From Colletotrichum lupini (Eukaryota; Ascomycota; Sordariomycetes; Glomerellales; Glomerellaceae): a DNA stretch of 64,000 nucleotides. A program made the position numbers and the translations under genes. This document shows positions 22,601 through 36,200 of this stretch, one piece after another. The notes beneath the pieces were generated by a model that saw only the letters and a program-made list of their open reading frames with translations, ran no database searches and had not been told where the DNA came from. Where the stretch lies: contig NC_064672.1 of assembly GCF_023278565.1 (NCBI RefSeq), forward strand, positions 6,758,001 through 6,822,000. The letters run 5' to 3'. Each line of letters opens with the position of its first letter. Within the stretch, counting starts at the first letter, position 1.

Positions 22601-25600
22601 GCCGAGGTTGTCGATCTGACCGGCAAGGATTGAGCAACAAAGACGAACTTGCTCCTTCCAGGAATCAGTGACGTCCTCATTATGACCCCAGTGCGGCGCG
22701 ATCCATCGGACGGTATTGGCCGTGAGAGCTGACTTTTGTTCAGGGTGAGAAACTATATCCAGCTTGGAGTAGTTGATGATGAGCACAAGCTTGTACAGGA
22801 CCAGCTTGCCCTTAACAAGCGAACACGAGTCGAGAAAATCGATAGCAATGTGCAAAATCTCCTCGGTCGTCAGGAGTCCAGTCAACTCTGGCAACCAAGT
22901 GTGAAAGTGTTGAACAGCTAACGTCTGGCTGCCAACAAGGACAGGTGCGTTGCTACGCATCATGGAATCAAGAGCTTTGAAGATGTTCCTCAATTCCCGA
23001 GTGAAACCAGGGGTGGAGTGCGAAGTCGTGATGCCTATCCCGGCTTCCTTGGCCTTTTGCTGGCCTCGCGCGTGGGTGATGAACTTGAGAATGTGTCGCA
23101 CGACCTTGAAAGTGGAGCGGAGCTTCCTCGAAGTCTGGGCCTCGGTAGGCTTCTCCAGCAGGCGAGTGAACGATCTCACGAGACAGGCCGTGGCGAACGG
23201 GTAGTTGAAGCGGTTCTCCGCATAGTGGTCGACAAGTGGGCCGAGATTGAATCGTCTGTCATGCACAATGCCCAGGACTCTAACCAGTGCAGTGAATACA
23301 AGGTCTTCGTATTCGTCGTTGCCCGAGTGTTCCACCAGGACGCCGAAGAGACCATCAAGAACGTCGCTAAGGAGCTTGACAACCTCGATTTCGGGAACGA
23401 AGATCAGATGCTTTAGTAACATCGGGATATCCTCCTTGGGAGCCTCTTTCCATTTGAGCAGGCCCAAGACGATGCGATCCTGGGAAAATCGTGTGCTGCA
23501 TAGGTATGTGTCGACTCGAAGGAGCGCAAGAGGACCGGTTACCTCGGAAGAGTGTTCATCGTTTCCTCTAGCACTCCATTGCAGTGATAGATAACCCCCT
23601 TTGCCGGTCGGGCCAGCTTGAGCCGTCGAGGTAAATTCATCCGTCTTATATAACAGCAGGGCATGTGCTCCGTCTCGGACAAAAGCTTCTTGGTTCCACA
23701 GTGGCATGTGGGCAACCGCGAACGGCGCATTCGGCATGTCGGATAGAAACATGACTATGTGCGAAGTGAAGACATCTTCTGGTGGAACAGCAAGTCGGAC
23801 AGTCTGACTCCAGTGCTCCCCCCTCTCAACAGCCACAGACTTCCACGTGGTGATTCCTTCGGTGTTGGACGAAGAAAAGATGCAGTTCGGAATCTTCTCC
23901 CCGCCTGTTCTCCGTACCTCAAGTGTAACCTGTAGGTTATTCCCATGAACACTCCCAGAGAGTATGGCGGGGTTGCCTGCATATCTGGACAACAGATTTT
24001 GCTTGGAGAGCGCAGCAGTATCGAGAGTAACATAAATGTCCGATCTAGCTTTTGTAGGCGCGCCAGAGAAGCCCATCTTGTTTGTTTTGCGAATGCCAGC
24101 CAACAAGGTTGGCGTCATCTTGACCAGCGCATCCACATCCGGGTGATTGAAGGACTTGAGATGCACCTGTACGCGCTCGGTTCGGCGCGACTTTTCGTAA
24201 TGCCCACTCTTGCTGTCCATGAGGTCTCGGATAAGGGTATCCCACTCCTCGTGGAGACCCTGCTTATCTGTCGGTAATGTTGGTGATGGCGACCAAATGC
24301 TCACGACCTGTTCCACATCTTCGTCCTGCTTCATGACCGCATTGAGTTTCAGAACACCAATTCCCACCGTCCGTTCGGCCATGTGGAAACCTGAGCCGCC
24401 ATCGAATGAGCCGCGCTGTCTGGAACCGGCAGTGCTGGGAGGTGCGGCGCTGTCTTGGCTCTCGTCCTGTGTCGGGGGGCGACCCTCGGGCTGTTCTGTT
24501 AATGAATCAAGCTTCGGTGTGGCATTTCCTCTGGAGAAGGCTGAGCGCCCACTCTTGGACCCCCACATCAGACTTCTTCTAGAAGGTTTATTGCCACTCG
24601 CAGAAGGTGGCTTTGTGGGATCTTTGGAATATCCTCCACCCTGAGACTTGATGCCAGAACGAGAGTCCGGCTTCCCGCTGGGAATAACTTGCTGGCTCGA
24701 ACGCACCTTGACGACGAGGTATAGCTCGGTCTCCGCCGATGCAACGTCGCCAATGTCTTGTGCTGAAAGATCGGCGAATATTGTTCTAGTTTGACCCGAT
24801 TTCGCCAGACTTCCTATCGTTCCCCCGGGTGGTATGTCAATGATGAAGCATTCGGTGAGAGCGGCGGGCTGCCCTCCCACCGGCTTTGCTACAAGATAAA
24901 CTACCAGTGATGTCTCCTCGGCTGATGCGCCGGCAAATCCCTTCACGTCAACAAGCAGGTGGTGCAGGGCCGTCGGTTCTACGGTGGGCACTGGTGGCTC
25001 ATCCAGAACGCTCATAACGGACTGCAGCTTCGTAACGTCGACTACCGAATCATCGCCCGTCAATACTCGTCCCCGGTCTGCGGGGTCTCGAACAATGACC
25101 TCCCCTCCACATAGCTTATTCACCCGCACCAGGTCCCAGACTGTCTTTTCGCGCAACTTGTCATATTCATGTCGTGTGAGGACGTTGTGGAGGAACTGTT
25201 GTCGGCTAAGATTCAGCGTTTGGATCAATTGCGAAAGCTTCTCCAGGCGAGGGTATTGGCGAGATAAGAGTAGGCCATGTAGATTGGTGGAATGCCACTC
25301 TCGGAGACAGCTGGCAATTTCGTCAATAAGCGGTTCAGCTGCTGATGTTGGGGTTTCGTCGCCAATCTTGAGCATCGGTACGGGTGCGGCCGGCCGTGGG
25401 GCGTCAGGATCGCGCTTGACGGGGATGGAAAGTCGACCCTGAGTGCCGTTGGGTAGTTCCCCAAGCGGTTTGCGTCCCTTGATCTCGATTCTGGAGCCTT
25501 TGGACCCTCGTGAGCTTCCTAGAGATTTATGACCGTCTTTCAATTTGGGTTTCTCGGTAGCTGTTGGCGTCAATCCGCTCTTTCCCGAGTCGCTACCGAG

Positions 25601-25936
25601 TTGAACATCGCCAGCGGCAGCAGCATCATCGCTTGTAGCATCGTTCAGGTCTTCCGTGTCGTCAGATTCACCCAAAACCTCGCGAACCTCGACGCAACTT
25701 CGGGGGAAGATGCCACTAAAAACGCGGGCTTCGAGTGTTTGGCCCTTTACGGAAGTCAGTCCGGCCAGCAGACTGGGTGGAGCTACCAAGTAGCCACGCA
25801 ACCAGTTGCCATCTGGGGTTTCTTCAATGATGTAGAGCTCATCGCCTAGTTCGAGGGGGAGATCGGCCGGGCCCGAGGCGGCGAAAGGAAATGTCGCAAC
25901 GGCGAAGGCAATGCGAGGAAGAGGCTGCCAGGGCAT
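19646..25936 (-). CDS. DOCK-family guanine nucleotide exchange factor
   Basis: Two exons, 25936-20365 and 20301-19646, encode 2075 residues. The single 63-nt intron (20302-20364) has a GTAAGT donor and CAG acceptor and splits a TAC codon. An SH3-like segment lies near residues 8-85 (FPFAASGPADLPLELGDELY, then GIFPRSCVEV). A long N-terminal helical region follows, with basic, Ser-rich low-complexity sequence near 440-530. The DHR-1/C2 domain starts near 635 (SDIYVTLDTAAL, LQVTLEVRRTGG). A large alpha-solenoid follows, then DHR-2 at about 1460-1830, with EEIFIRYVHQLA, EAGLALRLHADLYDW and KEFVYEGSP. In animals and yeasts DOCK proteins with DHR-1 and DHR-2 activate Rac/Cdc42-type GTPases and link membrane lipids to actin. 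The acidic patch and Ser-rich tail after DHR-2 look disordered. Confidence in the family is high; the GTPase partner is inferred. Confidence 0.93.
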
Positions 25937-28490
25937 TGAAGGCTCGGTTCGTCGACGACGTGCGCAAAGATGTGGTCGGTATGTGGAAGAACGAAGGACG
26001 ATGGGGACGAAAACCGATGAACCTGTAACAAATACAGCTTAGCACAGAGCCCAGATCGCACGGCAAAGGATACGGGAGTTGGGTGATCGATCGCGAACCT
26101 GTGGGACCCTGGCAGGGCTGTTTCTGGTGTTGAGGTGGCCTCGTGGAGACGATCGGCTATCGCTTCATCAGGAACAATCGACACGGGCCGGGTTCGTGTA
26201 GTTTTGGTTCAGCGATCCGAAGAAGTGGTTGCGAGGGGGCAAGCAACGTGGGCGAGGAAGAGGGTGAGAGAGAGAGCGATATGGCGCAGGTTCGATCGAA
26301 GGGCTTAGCGTTTGGCGTTGCTTGAATTGGGACGACAAGGGCGGCGTTGATGTGTTGCTTGCAGTCTTGCAGTACGGTGCAACGGCGACTACAGCATGTG
26401 GCTTCTATCTCGAGTCTGGCGTTCGTGTGAAGGCGAATGGAGCAATTGGGTATCCGTAATTTTTCTCGCAGGGAAATTCGGCCGGCCTAGGAGAGCAGAA
26501 GAGGGTCGGCAGAGGAGGAGGGGGTCGGTGGGTTGGGTGGTTGGACTGGGGGATAAGGGACGGGGTATCAACAATGAATATGATTGCAGGCAAAAGGCGA
26601 AAAGAAAGCGACAAAGTTGTTCAAGGGTCGTATCGTGGTTCGGGGGACCCAAGCGGTATGTTCCTGGTTATTCCCTCTGTGATGGTCGTGTATCAGATCA
26701 GGGCGACGGATGGCGGGTTCAACGGCTGACTACTGCTGCTTTGGGCAGACGGACAGACAGATGAATCAAGGGAGGAATTGGCAGATGGCGGGAAAGGGGA
26801 GGAGGTGAGAAAAAAAAAAGTCATGAGAGACACCAAACGGTCCTTGACTACCTGCGTTGGGCTACGTTTAGATGTGAAGAATTTCCTGGCATGAGCGACA
26901 ACGAACAATGAACATTGAGCATTGGGACGCGCAGCCGTGTGGTGCATTGAGCAGTAAGGTACATACCACAAGCCCAGACCAACGGAAAGCAAGAGCCCCT
27001 GAAGCACACAGCAGGGACAGCCAGGAAAGGGAAGGCACCTCCCAATTGTTGTGTGTGCCTCCACGGAGTATGTGCCTGAGCCTTGCTGTGAGTGGCTGGT
27101 GGAGAGCATTGGGGAGAATTGACTTGGGCTGGGCTAAAGCTGGACTGCAGTCTGATTGGTCAGATGAGGCTCAAAGAGCACGAGGTGTGGTGGGTCTGTC
27201 AGGGTCTGCACGGATCACTCATCAATCAAGAGGGGACCTGGAACGGGGGAGGAACGACTGTGGAATCAGGAAGGAATGCAATGAAATAATCCGAGGCTGT
27301 ATATACACCGCAGTACCTTACACTCGCATGAATAGATTCAATTACCTTAGTAGTGTATGTATGTATGTATATACATTACTTAGGTATTCGCACGGCTACT
27401 AGTCACTGCAAAGTGGCATTACTCGATGCAGATACCAATTCATCTTCGAGACAAGCACGGAAAATCCAATGTCTTCTCATTGTCGCGACCCAAACTAGAG
27501 GCACAAAACATGTTTCATTTCATTCAATGACATGACGTCCCCATGTAACCCCATCGGGACCATCCCGCAAGAGCACCTCGTGTGGTTTGCCTTCAGTAAA
27601 GCCAAGACCAAAGATCATTAGACAAAGACCAGACCGGGAGGAGAGTATTGCGATCGCGGCGACTGGGGTACCCATCGAGTCAAGAGCGGAGGCTCAGCGA
27701 CTCGATTGGAATCTCTTTTTGGAAGCAACTGTCATTTAAATTCTACGCAAAGCATTCCCATCACAAGCAGGGTATGTCCCATCTCGTCTCAAACCGGTTC
27801 GAGCAACAGCGACACCCGAACGCCTGAGAAACTCCCGTCGTTCAATTAACTCAATCTGCCCAACCTTTATGCCACAATGGACGCAGCCTCCATGTCTTGG
27901 ACCCTGGACCCTATTTAAACCTCAGCTGAGGTCGGAAAAGAAAACAACAACATGGGCACGGACAAAGACTGAGAGACATATGATCGCATGGCCTCATTCT
28001 GCCACTTTGTTCTGCTGCCTGCGTCCCTTATCGAGTAGCTATGCCATGATGGAAGTACCAGTAGCAGTCGCAGTAGTGAAATAGTCAGTGCATGTCCGTA
28101 CATGTACCTTTACATGTGACCGCTGCAGCCCTCAACGCCCGTCCGTTGTCCTGGGCAGCAGCTACCACTTCATCTCATCACGCTTGGCCGCTAACCAGCG
28201 CCGAGAGAATGAGGCCGTTGCCTCTCTTTCTCTTCCTCTTTCGATTTCTTTCAGCATCTTAGCTGACGGTTTTTACAGGGACCAGCCGAGCGATTGTTGT
28301 GCCCGCCCGTCGACTCGGTCGTGGCTTGCGATGCAATGCATTTCATTGTCTCTTGCCCCGTTTGGGAAGATGCTAGTCCGCGACTCGAGGTTAGTGGCGC
28401 AGGAACGTTCTTACGGCAGACTACAAGAGGCACTCCGCCAAAACCGTTCTTTCCAATAGACCTACGGCTACCGTAAATTTTAGGCATCAA
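25937..28490. other. Long upstream region of the DOCK gene
   Basis: About 2.5 kb of normal composition without a gene I can support. The many short frames overlap on both strands and encode unfamiliar, Arg/Ser-rich sequence. A (TATG)n-like microsatellite lies near 27353-27370. The stretch probably holds the DOCK promoter and 5' UTR, perhaps with a leader intron; that is inference. It ends where RIP-altered DNA begins near 28490. Confidence 0.45.
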
Positions 28491-31400
28491 TAGCGCGACT
28501 TTCTCGTACGTATAAATAAATATTATAATAAATCCCGTATATTATTATAAAGAATTACTTATGACTATAAGTAGTAGTAGTTACGTAAGGGCGGTTATAC
28601 TACTTAGTAAAAGTAGGGTAGCTAGGGGGTATATCCTCCTTACTAATTTCCATTACTAATTAATTTCCTTTTCCTCTTAACTAACCTAATATTCCTTAAG
28701 TAAGGTAAGTAATCCGCCTACGCCCCTATAGTTACTTATTAGCGATTATATTTCGCCTTATTATACTTTATACCCTTTTCTATTTTACTTTTATTACTAT
28801 TACCTAATTATATACGTAATTATAAGTATAATATTCGCGATTTGCTAATTAGAAATATTAATTAGGTATAATTAGGTAATTTTATGCGCAATTACTAATG
28901 CAATTTTGACTAATTAGTAATTATGCTTTTTCTTAGGCTAATATACGCGCAATTATAAGTATAATTACGCATATATACCTATTTATAATTCAATTCTTTT
29001 TATTTACTTTTTTCTTTAGTATTAACTATTTACGTATATATACTAATAATTTTATATAAGAAACTCCCTTTTTTAATAATCGCGTACGCTGTATAATACT
29101 TATAATAAGCGCTTAATATAGTGTTCTAGCCCGTATTAAAAGTATATAGCTCCTAACGGTCCCCGTATACTAACCTACGTAGTACCCTAACGACCTTATA
29201 TCCTATAAAATAACCTCTTACCTCCTTATTAATACGTATACTTCTATATAATAGCTTCCTTATTATATAGATTCTTACGTTATTTATAAGCTCTTTATTT
29301 TCCCTTTTAAAGACTTTTTATTAAATCTATAACCTTAGTATTATATAAGTTAATATATACTACCCTATACTATTTAATATTATTATACTAACCTATATAA
29401 TCTAGCCCTAGCGTTAGATTAAGCTTAACCCTAAGATTACTAAAAATGGCCGTTATATACCCCTAGATATCGCTATAACTCGTACTTAGGTTACTAATAC
29501 TATCTAAACGACCGTATACGGTAATACTAAGATTAGTACTAAGTCGTGCGCTTATTATAAAACTAATAAAGGCATTTTCGTTAATTACGTTATTTTTATA
29601 AGTAAGGGCTACTCTAGTTATAATTATATATTTATTATATACGAATATACGCTCGTTACGCTTCTTATTATTACTTATACGTTACCCTATACTACTTTAT
29701 ATCTACTTATAGTTTACTAACGGTTCGTATTAGCTTATAATACGCTTATTAAGGTCGTTAAGCGTAGTTATAATTATAAGGGCCGTAGTAAAGTCTATAT
29801 CGGCGCTCTATTTAAGTCTCTAAGTACTATCCCCGCTATATACCTCTATACGATAATAGAAGCCCTTAAATAAGTAGCTAAGTAGGCTAAAAATAATAAA
29901 AAGGGTATATATAATAATATATAAGATTATAAGGAGCGTTATTAACTTATATAAACTCTAAGTAAGGAGTAATTAATTCGATATTCTTATATAGTATAGT
30001 ATAGGAGTTTATATAAGTATATATTAAAATATAGTACGGTTAGGCTTAATACCCGGGTAATAAGGCCCCTATAAAGTTATAGGGCACCTACTAGCTATAA
30101 GTTAAAGTATACGCGCTTAGTTTAGCCCGTAAAAGGCTATAATTAACCGTATAAAGGCTCTCCCTAAAGTTCAACGTTTCTAATAAAATTATAGAACTTT
30201 TATTTATTATATATTATCGTTATATACTTTTCTATCCTTTTTAGCATTATAGATCCCTATAAGCGTCTATATTTCTATATATATACTTATAAAACTTTAT
30301 AAGCAAAAGGATACCCCTATATATCGCTATAATTATATATAAATATTTACCCCTTACTTAAAATTTCTTTCTTAGTTTCTTATTTTATATATTACTACTT
30401 TCTTAGAATAGCACGACTACGTATTAATCTTTTGCTATATCGAACGATAATTATTATAAAGTTAGAGAGTAATTAGACTTATAATATAATTATTATACAT
30501 ATCTTTATAGTTTCTAGTACTAGAATTATAAAGCGAACTTTCGAACGTTAACTTACGAAATAGGACTTATAATAAGAAGAGCGTACGGTCTTTTCTAAGG
30601 ATCTATTAATTCGTATCTAAGAATTATTCTTTTAATAATGTTTAAATAATAAAGATATCCTTTTTTAACTTTAGTCTAAAGGATTTATAATTACGGCTAT
30701 AGGATTATTAATACTTCGTTAACAGAATTAGCTTTAGTAACGATAAATACTAAAATAGCTCGTAATTATATAATAATAATTAAAAGAGTTCTTTTTTAGT
30801 ATACTAGAGGTTACTTACTATACTAAAGGGTACGGTAGAGAGTATTTTTATATATAGGTTCGCTAATAAGCTTATATTATTAGCCAAGATAAACTATACC
30901 TTATATATTATAAAACCTTTTTATAATAAGTTTAAGATCGGTTAAGTAAGATAAGGTACTATTATAAAAGGTTTACGACTCCTAGACTAAATTATATTTA
31001 GTCTTTAGATACGTACAATAAGCTTTCACTATTTAAATTTAAGATCTATACTAGTATTAATACTTATTCGCGGTTTATTATATAGTTCTATATAAGGGTT
31101 TCTATCTATACGTCCCGGAATATACTTATATAATATCTTACTATTATTTAATAACGGGGATTTATACTATTACGAGTTCGTTTAGACCGAGGGAAAGAAA
31201 CCGTTCTTATATTTAGTATTTATTATTACTTTTTATAATACCGTTTAATAATAAAAAGTCTAATTACATTCTATAATTACTAAATCTTTAGCAAAAGTAT
31301 CTATAACGTTACGATTAAGAGTTAGTAAAATCGTCTTTATTAAAGTAGATTAGTATATTAGTAGGTAAGTAATATATATCTTAGTATATATAAGTATACT

Positions 31401-33250
31401 TACGTTTATAAGAATACTTCTAACTAATTAAGTTCTAAGGGCTATTTAATATAGATATACTCTCTAACTAAATTATACTTCTGTTTATATATATATTACT
31501 AATTCGTTCTAATTTTATTAACTTCGTATAAATTTAGAACTCTTATTAAATTCGTCGTTAAAAAGGTCGCCCTTATGTTATTTCTAGTTAGCTATAGTAA
31601 CTATACTATTAACCTACGTTACGAACCGTATAAGACTTTATATAGCTAATTAACTAAGACTAAGTTTAATAACTATTAAACGCTATTTAGAATAATAATA
31701 ATCTAAATATATATCTTCTTTAAGCTACCTTATAAATTTATACTTTAATTATTAAGGGCTCCCTAACTATATTAGCTAAAAGTACGAAGTTTAGTAAGGC
31801 TAATTATCCTTATTTTAAAGCGTATTAATATCTTCGTATTTATCTAAAGTAGTATATACGTAATAAGCTCTAACTAGAAGTTACTTTACTTAGTAAACTA
31901 TAAGGCGGTATTATATAAGTTAAATAGAGATTAGAAAACTCTAGAATTAATCTTAGAACATTAAATAGCTTCGTAATTACGAGCAATACTAAGGATAAAA
32001 AGGAATTATAAATATAATTACAGTTTACTTTAAACTATTTACTAACGAGAATACTCGTTTCTATCTTTATAATATACTAAGTTATTTACTATTGTAAACT
32101 TTATCTTCTTATTAAACTACTATAATCTCGTCTTTCCTATCGTTTTTATCCTTTTTAACCTTTTTCTTAGCTTTTACCTCCTTCTTAATAATCTTCTTTT
32201 CTTACTTAACTAATAATTCCTCCTTAATCTTTATCGTTAGTTTAATACTAATACCTATTAAAAGCCGTGTTTTTAGAACATTTTTATACGTCGTTTTACC
32301 TAAAGTTTTAGTTATAATTAGCTTTATATAACCTTTTCCCTTTTTTACTAGCTAAGGTTTAATAATTAGTAACTTAATTCTAATTTAAAAAATAATAGAA
32401 AGTTAGTAATTATCTTTTTTATATAAAATCGTAGCTTTAGAGAGGAATCTCTCTAAACTTATAGCTTCGTACGCTACTTTATAATATTCTAAAATATTAT
32501 AAGGATTCTTTATATTAATTAGAAATACTATCTACTCTATTAAAAGAATTTATTAGTTTATTATAAAATATAAAATAATAGATCGTATTATATTTTAATA
32601 TAAAATAAACGTCGAGAAGCGATTAAACTAAACTTTCTTAATAAACTTCTTAATAACTTAGATATTAGTATAAGTCGTTACTTAGAAACCGTTAAGTTCG
32701 TTTTTAAAAAAGGATACGTTATATAATATAATAGAGATATTAATTATTAATAATTACTTTAGCTCCTTTTTTATTTACTAAACACTTCGTTCTTACTCTT
32801 TTAAACTTATAAAAAGAGATTTTATTAATATCGAGGTTTATATATTTATACGTTCTTATTATATATAAAAAATAGAGCTTATATAAGTATTATTATCGAT
32901 CGGTCGTTTTAAAATAGCTTTATAAAGAGGTATCGTAAGGTCGATTAGTTCGGTAACGTCTTATATAGAAATTAGAAGTTATTATAGATCTATATTATAA
33001 TATTTATAAGCGAGCTATTAGTTTAATAACTTAAGTAAAGAGTGATTTTTACCTATAAGAGGGTAAAAAGTAGTAGTTACTTCTATAATAAAATTATAAA
33101 GAGAAGAAAAACCTTTACGTCGGGGTACGATATTACGTAATTTTATATACCGCCGTACGGTTTAATATATTACGAAATTAAAGTATTTCTTAAGCTATAA
33201 ATCTCTATAACCCCTATTTATAAGTTATTATACTAGTTTAGACCCTATCC
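28491..33250. other. RIP block 3: 4.8 kb of decayed repeat DNA
   Basis: AT-rich, stop-filled in all frames, with CpA/TpG nearly absent and CpG kept. I find no LTR or inverted-repeat pair bounding it. Two hints of former coding exist. On the plus strand near 29540-29640 a frame shows spaced Cys/Tyr residues (for example KSCAYYKTNKGIFVNYVIF). On the minus strand near 32110-32210 there is a Lys-rich stretch (EVKAKKKVKKDKNDRKDE). Neither identifies an element family. A former gene or an unclassified transposon are both possible. Confidence 0.6.
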
Positions 33251-36200
33251 TGGGTAGTGGGGTGACTATAAAATACGATTTCTGCTTTAATATATGAAAA
33301 AAGTGTTTTGGCGGAGTGCCTCTTGCAGTCTGCCGTAGTTCTTATGTATCTGTCCTAGGTAAGAGACGCATACCGGTACAGGATTGCGGAAGTATCTCTC
33401 CTCTGCTTGCTCAAACTATCAAACAGGTGGATCCATTCAATTATCAAAAAAAGCTTGTGGTTGGTCGCGGCCGTGCCATTCTATAGTCCGGGCGTCGACT
33501 TGCGTCTGCACTAGACTCGAAGAAGTCTGGCTCTCAGCTTCTTGTGCGTGTCTTTGTGTACGTACCGCATCTGAAGTCCCCGGGGCCCCTCCTTCCCGCG
33601 ACCAACTCATCGTCTTTCCTCTCGGGCATTGTGGCCTCGACCATGTCCCTCCTGCCTTCGACCGCAGGTTGGTTCCTGCATTTCATGCCGTCCGCGAACT
33701 GCAGGCGCCTGCCCTGGCCGCACCCGCGCCTCACTTTGTCATCAGATGAACACCACGCAACGCACCTCTCAAGGTTCCTCGCCTTATGTAATTAATCAAC
33801 TGCCTCATGCATCGTGAATGGGATTTCCCTCTTGCATCAGAAGCTCCAACTTCAGCCTCTTCTCCTTGTCAGGCTTGATTTTCATGGCGGCGTTGCCCCG
33901 TTTGGCTCATGCCCCCACGCCTTGGCCCCCAAGTGTCATCTCGCACGCGCCAGCGCAAAGTGTTTGCGTCTCCATTGACCACTCATTTTGAGACACCGAC
34001 ATCTTCGAGAGTTCCATCCACAAATCCTACCCAACGACTGACCATGGTGTCACGCTCGGGCCCTCTGAGATACACCATTTGCGTCTGATTGTGTGCTAAG
34101 GAGTAGAGGCATGCAAGCACTTTGTGCGTTGTCAAGAGTTGTTGCTTTTACCATCAGGAGGAAGCATCTTACCCGTTCCATTCTTCAGCAGTACTGATGC
34201 CCAAACAGGTGCTATCTTTCTTTCTCTCTCTCCGGGCCCCATGCTCCTCGGCGGTGCCAAATTCGCTCCAAATCTACATCAACTCTTTACTAACGAACAT
34301 GCCCTGGGAGTCCACGTGCAACGTAGCAATCGATGCTAGAATTCACTTCGACACCCGTGCAAGATCCAGAGTCGTTCAAAGCGCAGACATCCTAGGGACT
34401 TACAACACCGTCGCGCTATTGATGACACGGACGAAAGCCACGACGTCTGCCGCCGATAGCCCCGGATGTGGCTGAAAAGCTGGAGCGTTCAGGCCTTCCG
34501 CCCGGAGCGCCGAAATGAGACAGATTCCGGACCCACCCTACCATCACCGATCGGGATCAAGACTAGAGCCTCTACTGCCTTCTGGACCAGGCTATCCAAC
34601 ATCTCTGGCGGCTCTCGGACACTTCCCGCCCAACTAAGATGTACATTCATCGCATATACCGAGGCTATACCAATAGTCATCATCGTTCTCGGAGTAGACC
34701 GTTTTCCATCAACATGAGAGCAAGGGGACGGCATTTCCGATCGCCCAGCGAACCCAAGTGCGGTTTGATATCAGTCGATGCCTCTCAAGCCACTCTCGGC
34801 TCGAGCCGAACACGTGGCGCTGATGATACCGGACGTTTGTGTCTTGACGAGATATCCCCGTGGCAGTCTTCTTCAACGGATCGACGCGGGGATTTTACAC
34901 TATCGATTACTCCATCAGTTCTAACTCGCCCAGGAGCCGCACGACATCGCTGCCTGCTAATATACGAGTGATCAGAGTTCTCATGGAGTTTCCTAGGAGT
35001 GCCATATCGAGCCACATAGTGGCGGGGCCGCGGGCTCAGGTGATCATTAGTTCGCTCGGCTCTCATCCTCGATATCATCGAAGTCCGGGGATGCATTTCC
35101 TTACACTTTGCGAAGTTATTGACTACCTGACCTGACTGCGAGAGCGAAGAGTTGGCGAGCGGAACTCATGTTCGCACTTAACACTCTAGTCACTAGATGA
35201 TCCAATCGAAGACCATTCTAAGTATCTACCTGCGTAACGATTTCGACCGTCTCACAGCCTGTGTCGGTCATCTTGGGCTCAGATATGTATCTGTTCGCCA
35301 CTTGACAAAAGCAGAGCCTTCCGGTCAGGCATTTCAAGCAAGAGAACGTTCAGACAATCTGCGCCGCTGTATGATGTATCACTTCCACCCCGATATCGAC
35401 AATTCCTGGACAGTATGAGATGGCATCGATCATCTTCTCCGGAGTCCAGTCGATGGTCTCGTGATGGTCTCATTACCATGTATACATGATATCATATTTT
35501 CAGCCTTGTGGTGGTTCTTTCCGGCTTTTCGGGTGCAACAGATCGATCTTGACGGGGTCTGGCTTCAAGCAGATCACACGACAACGCGATACTCGGGCTA
35601 TGCACCAAGCTCGCGCTCATTTCAGTGTGGTGATTTTGAGCCAAACAACACGATCCAATACGAGATTGTAAGCAAATTGCCTATCGAGATGGCGGCACCG
35701 GCCGGCAAGGACAACCGCAGAGGTTCTGAATTCTGAGACTTGCAGTTACAAGATCTGCTCTGATGAGGATCATTGAAGTGCGAATTCCCGAACGTCTTTA
35801 CTCTTCCTCCAAGTCAATGAGATCTGCATAGACTCGGTCACGGCCTACGCGTTTACCCTCATGAGGTTGCGACGATGTTGAAAACATTTCAGCCAGCCAA
35901 AGGCTACTCCCGGTGATCCCAAAAGCTCTTCCACTGTCGTTTGAGGTTCGTTGATCCCTGCTCCAGTGACAATCATATTACTGGACGGTTGTCTTTGGCA
36001 CTAAACATGGTAGTCACCAAACATGGACTACGCAGTCGTAGTGCCCGGAATCAAAGTTCATTGTTTCAGCCGACGAGCTGACAATGAAGACTCCCTTCAC
36101 CAAGGATAAATAGACTATCGTGCGGGACAGACGCTCTGTCGTTGATTGATTCTTCCCCCGCGGTCTGATGATACCTGCGACGTGAGGGACTGCTGGACCA

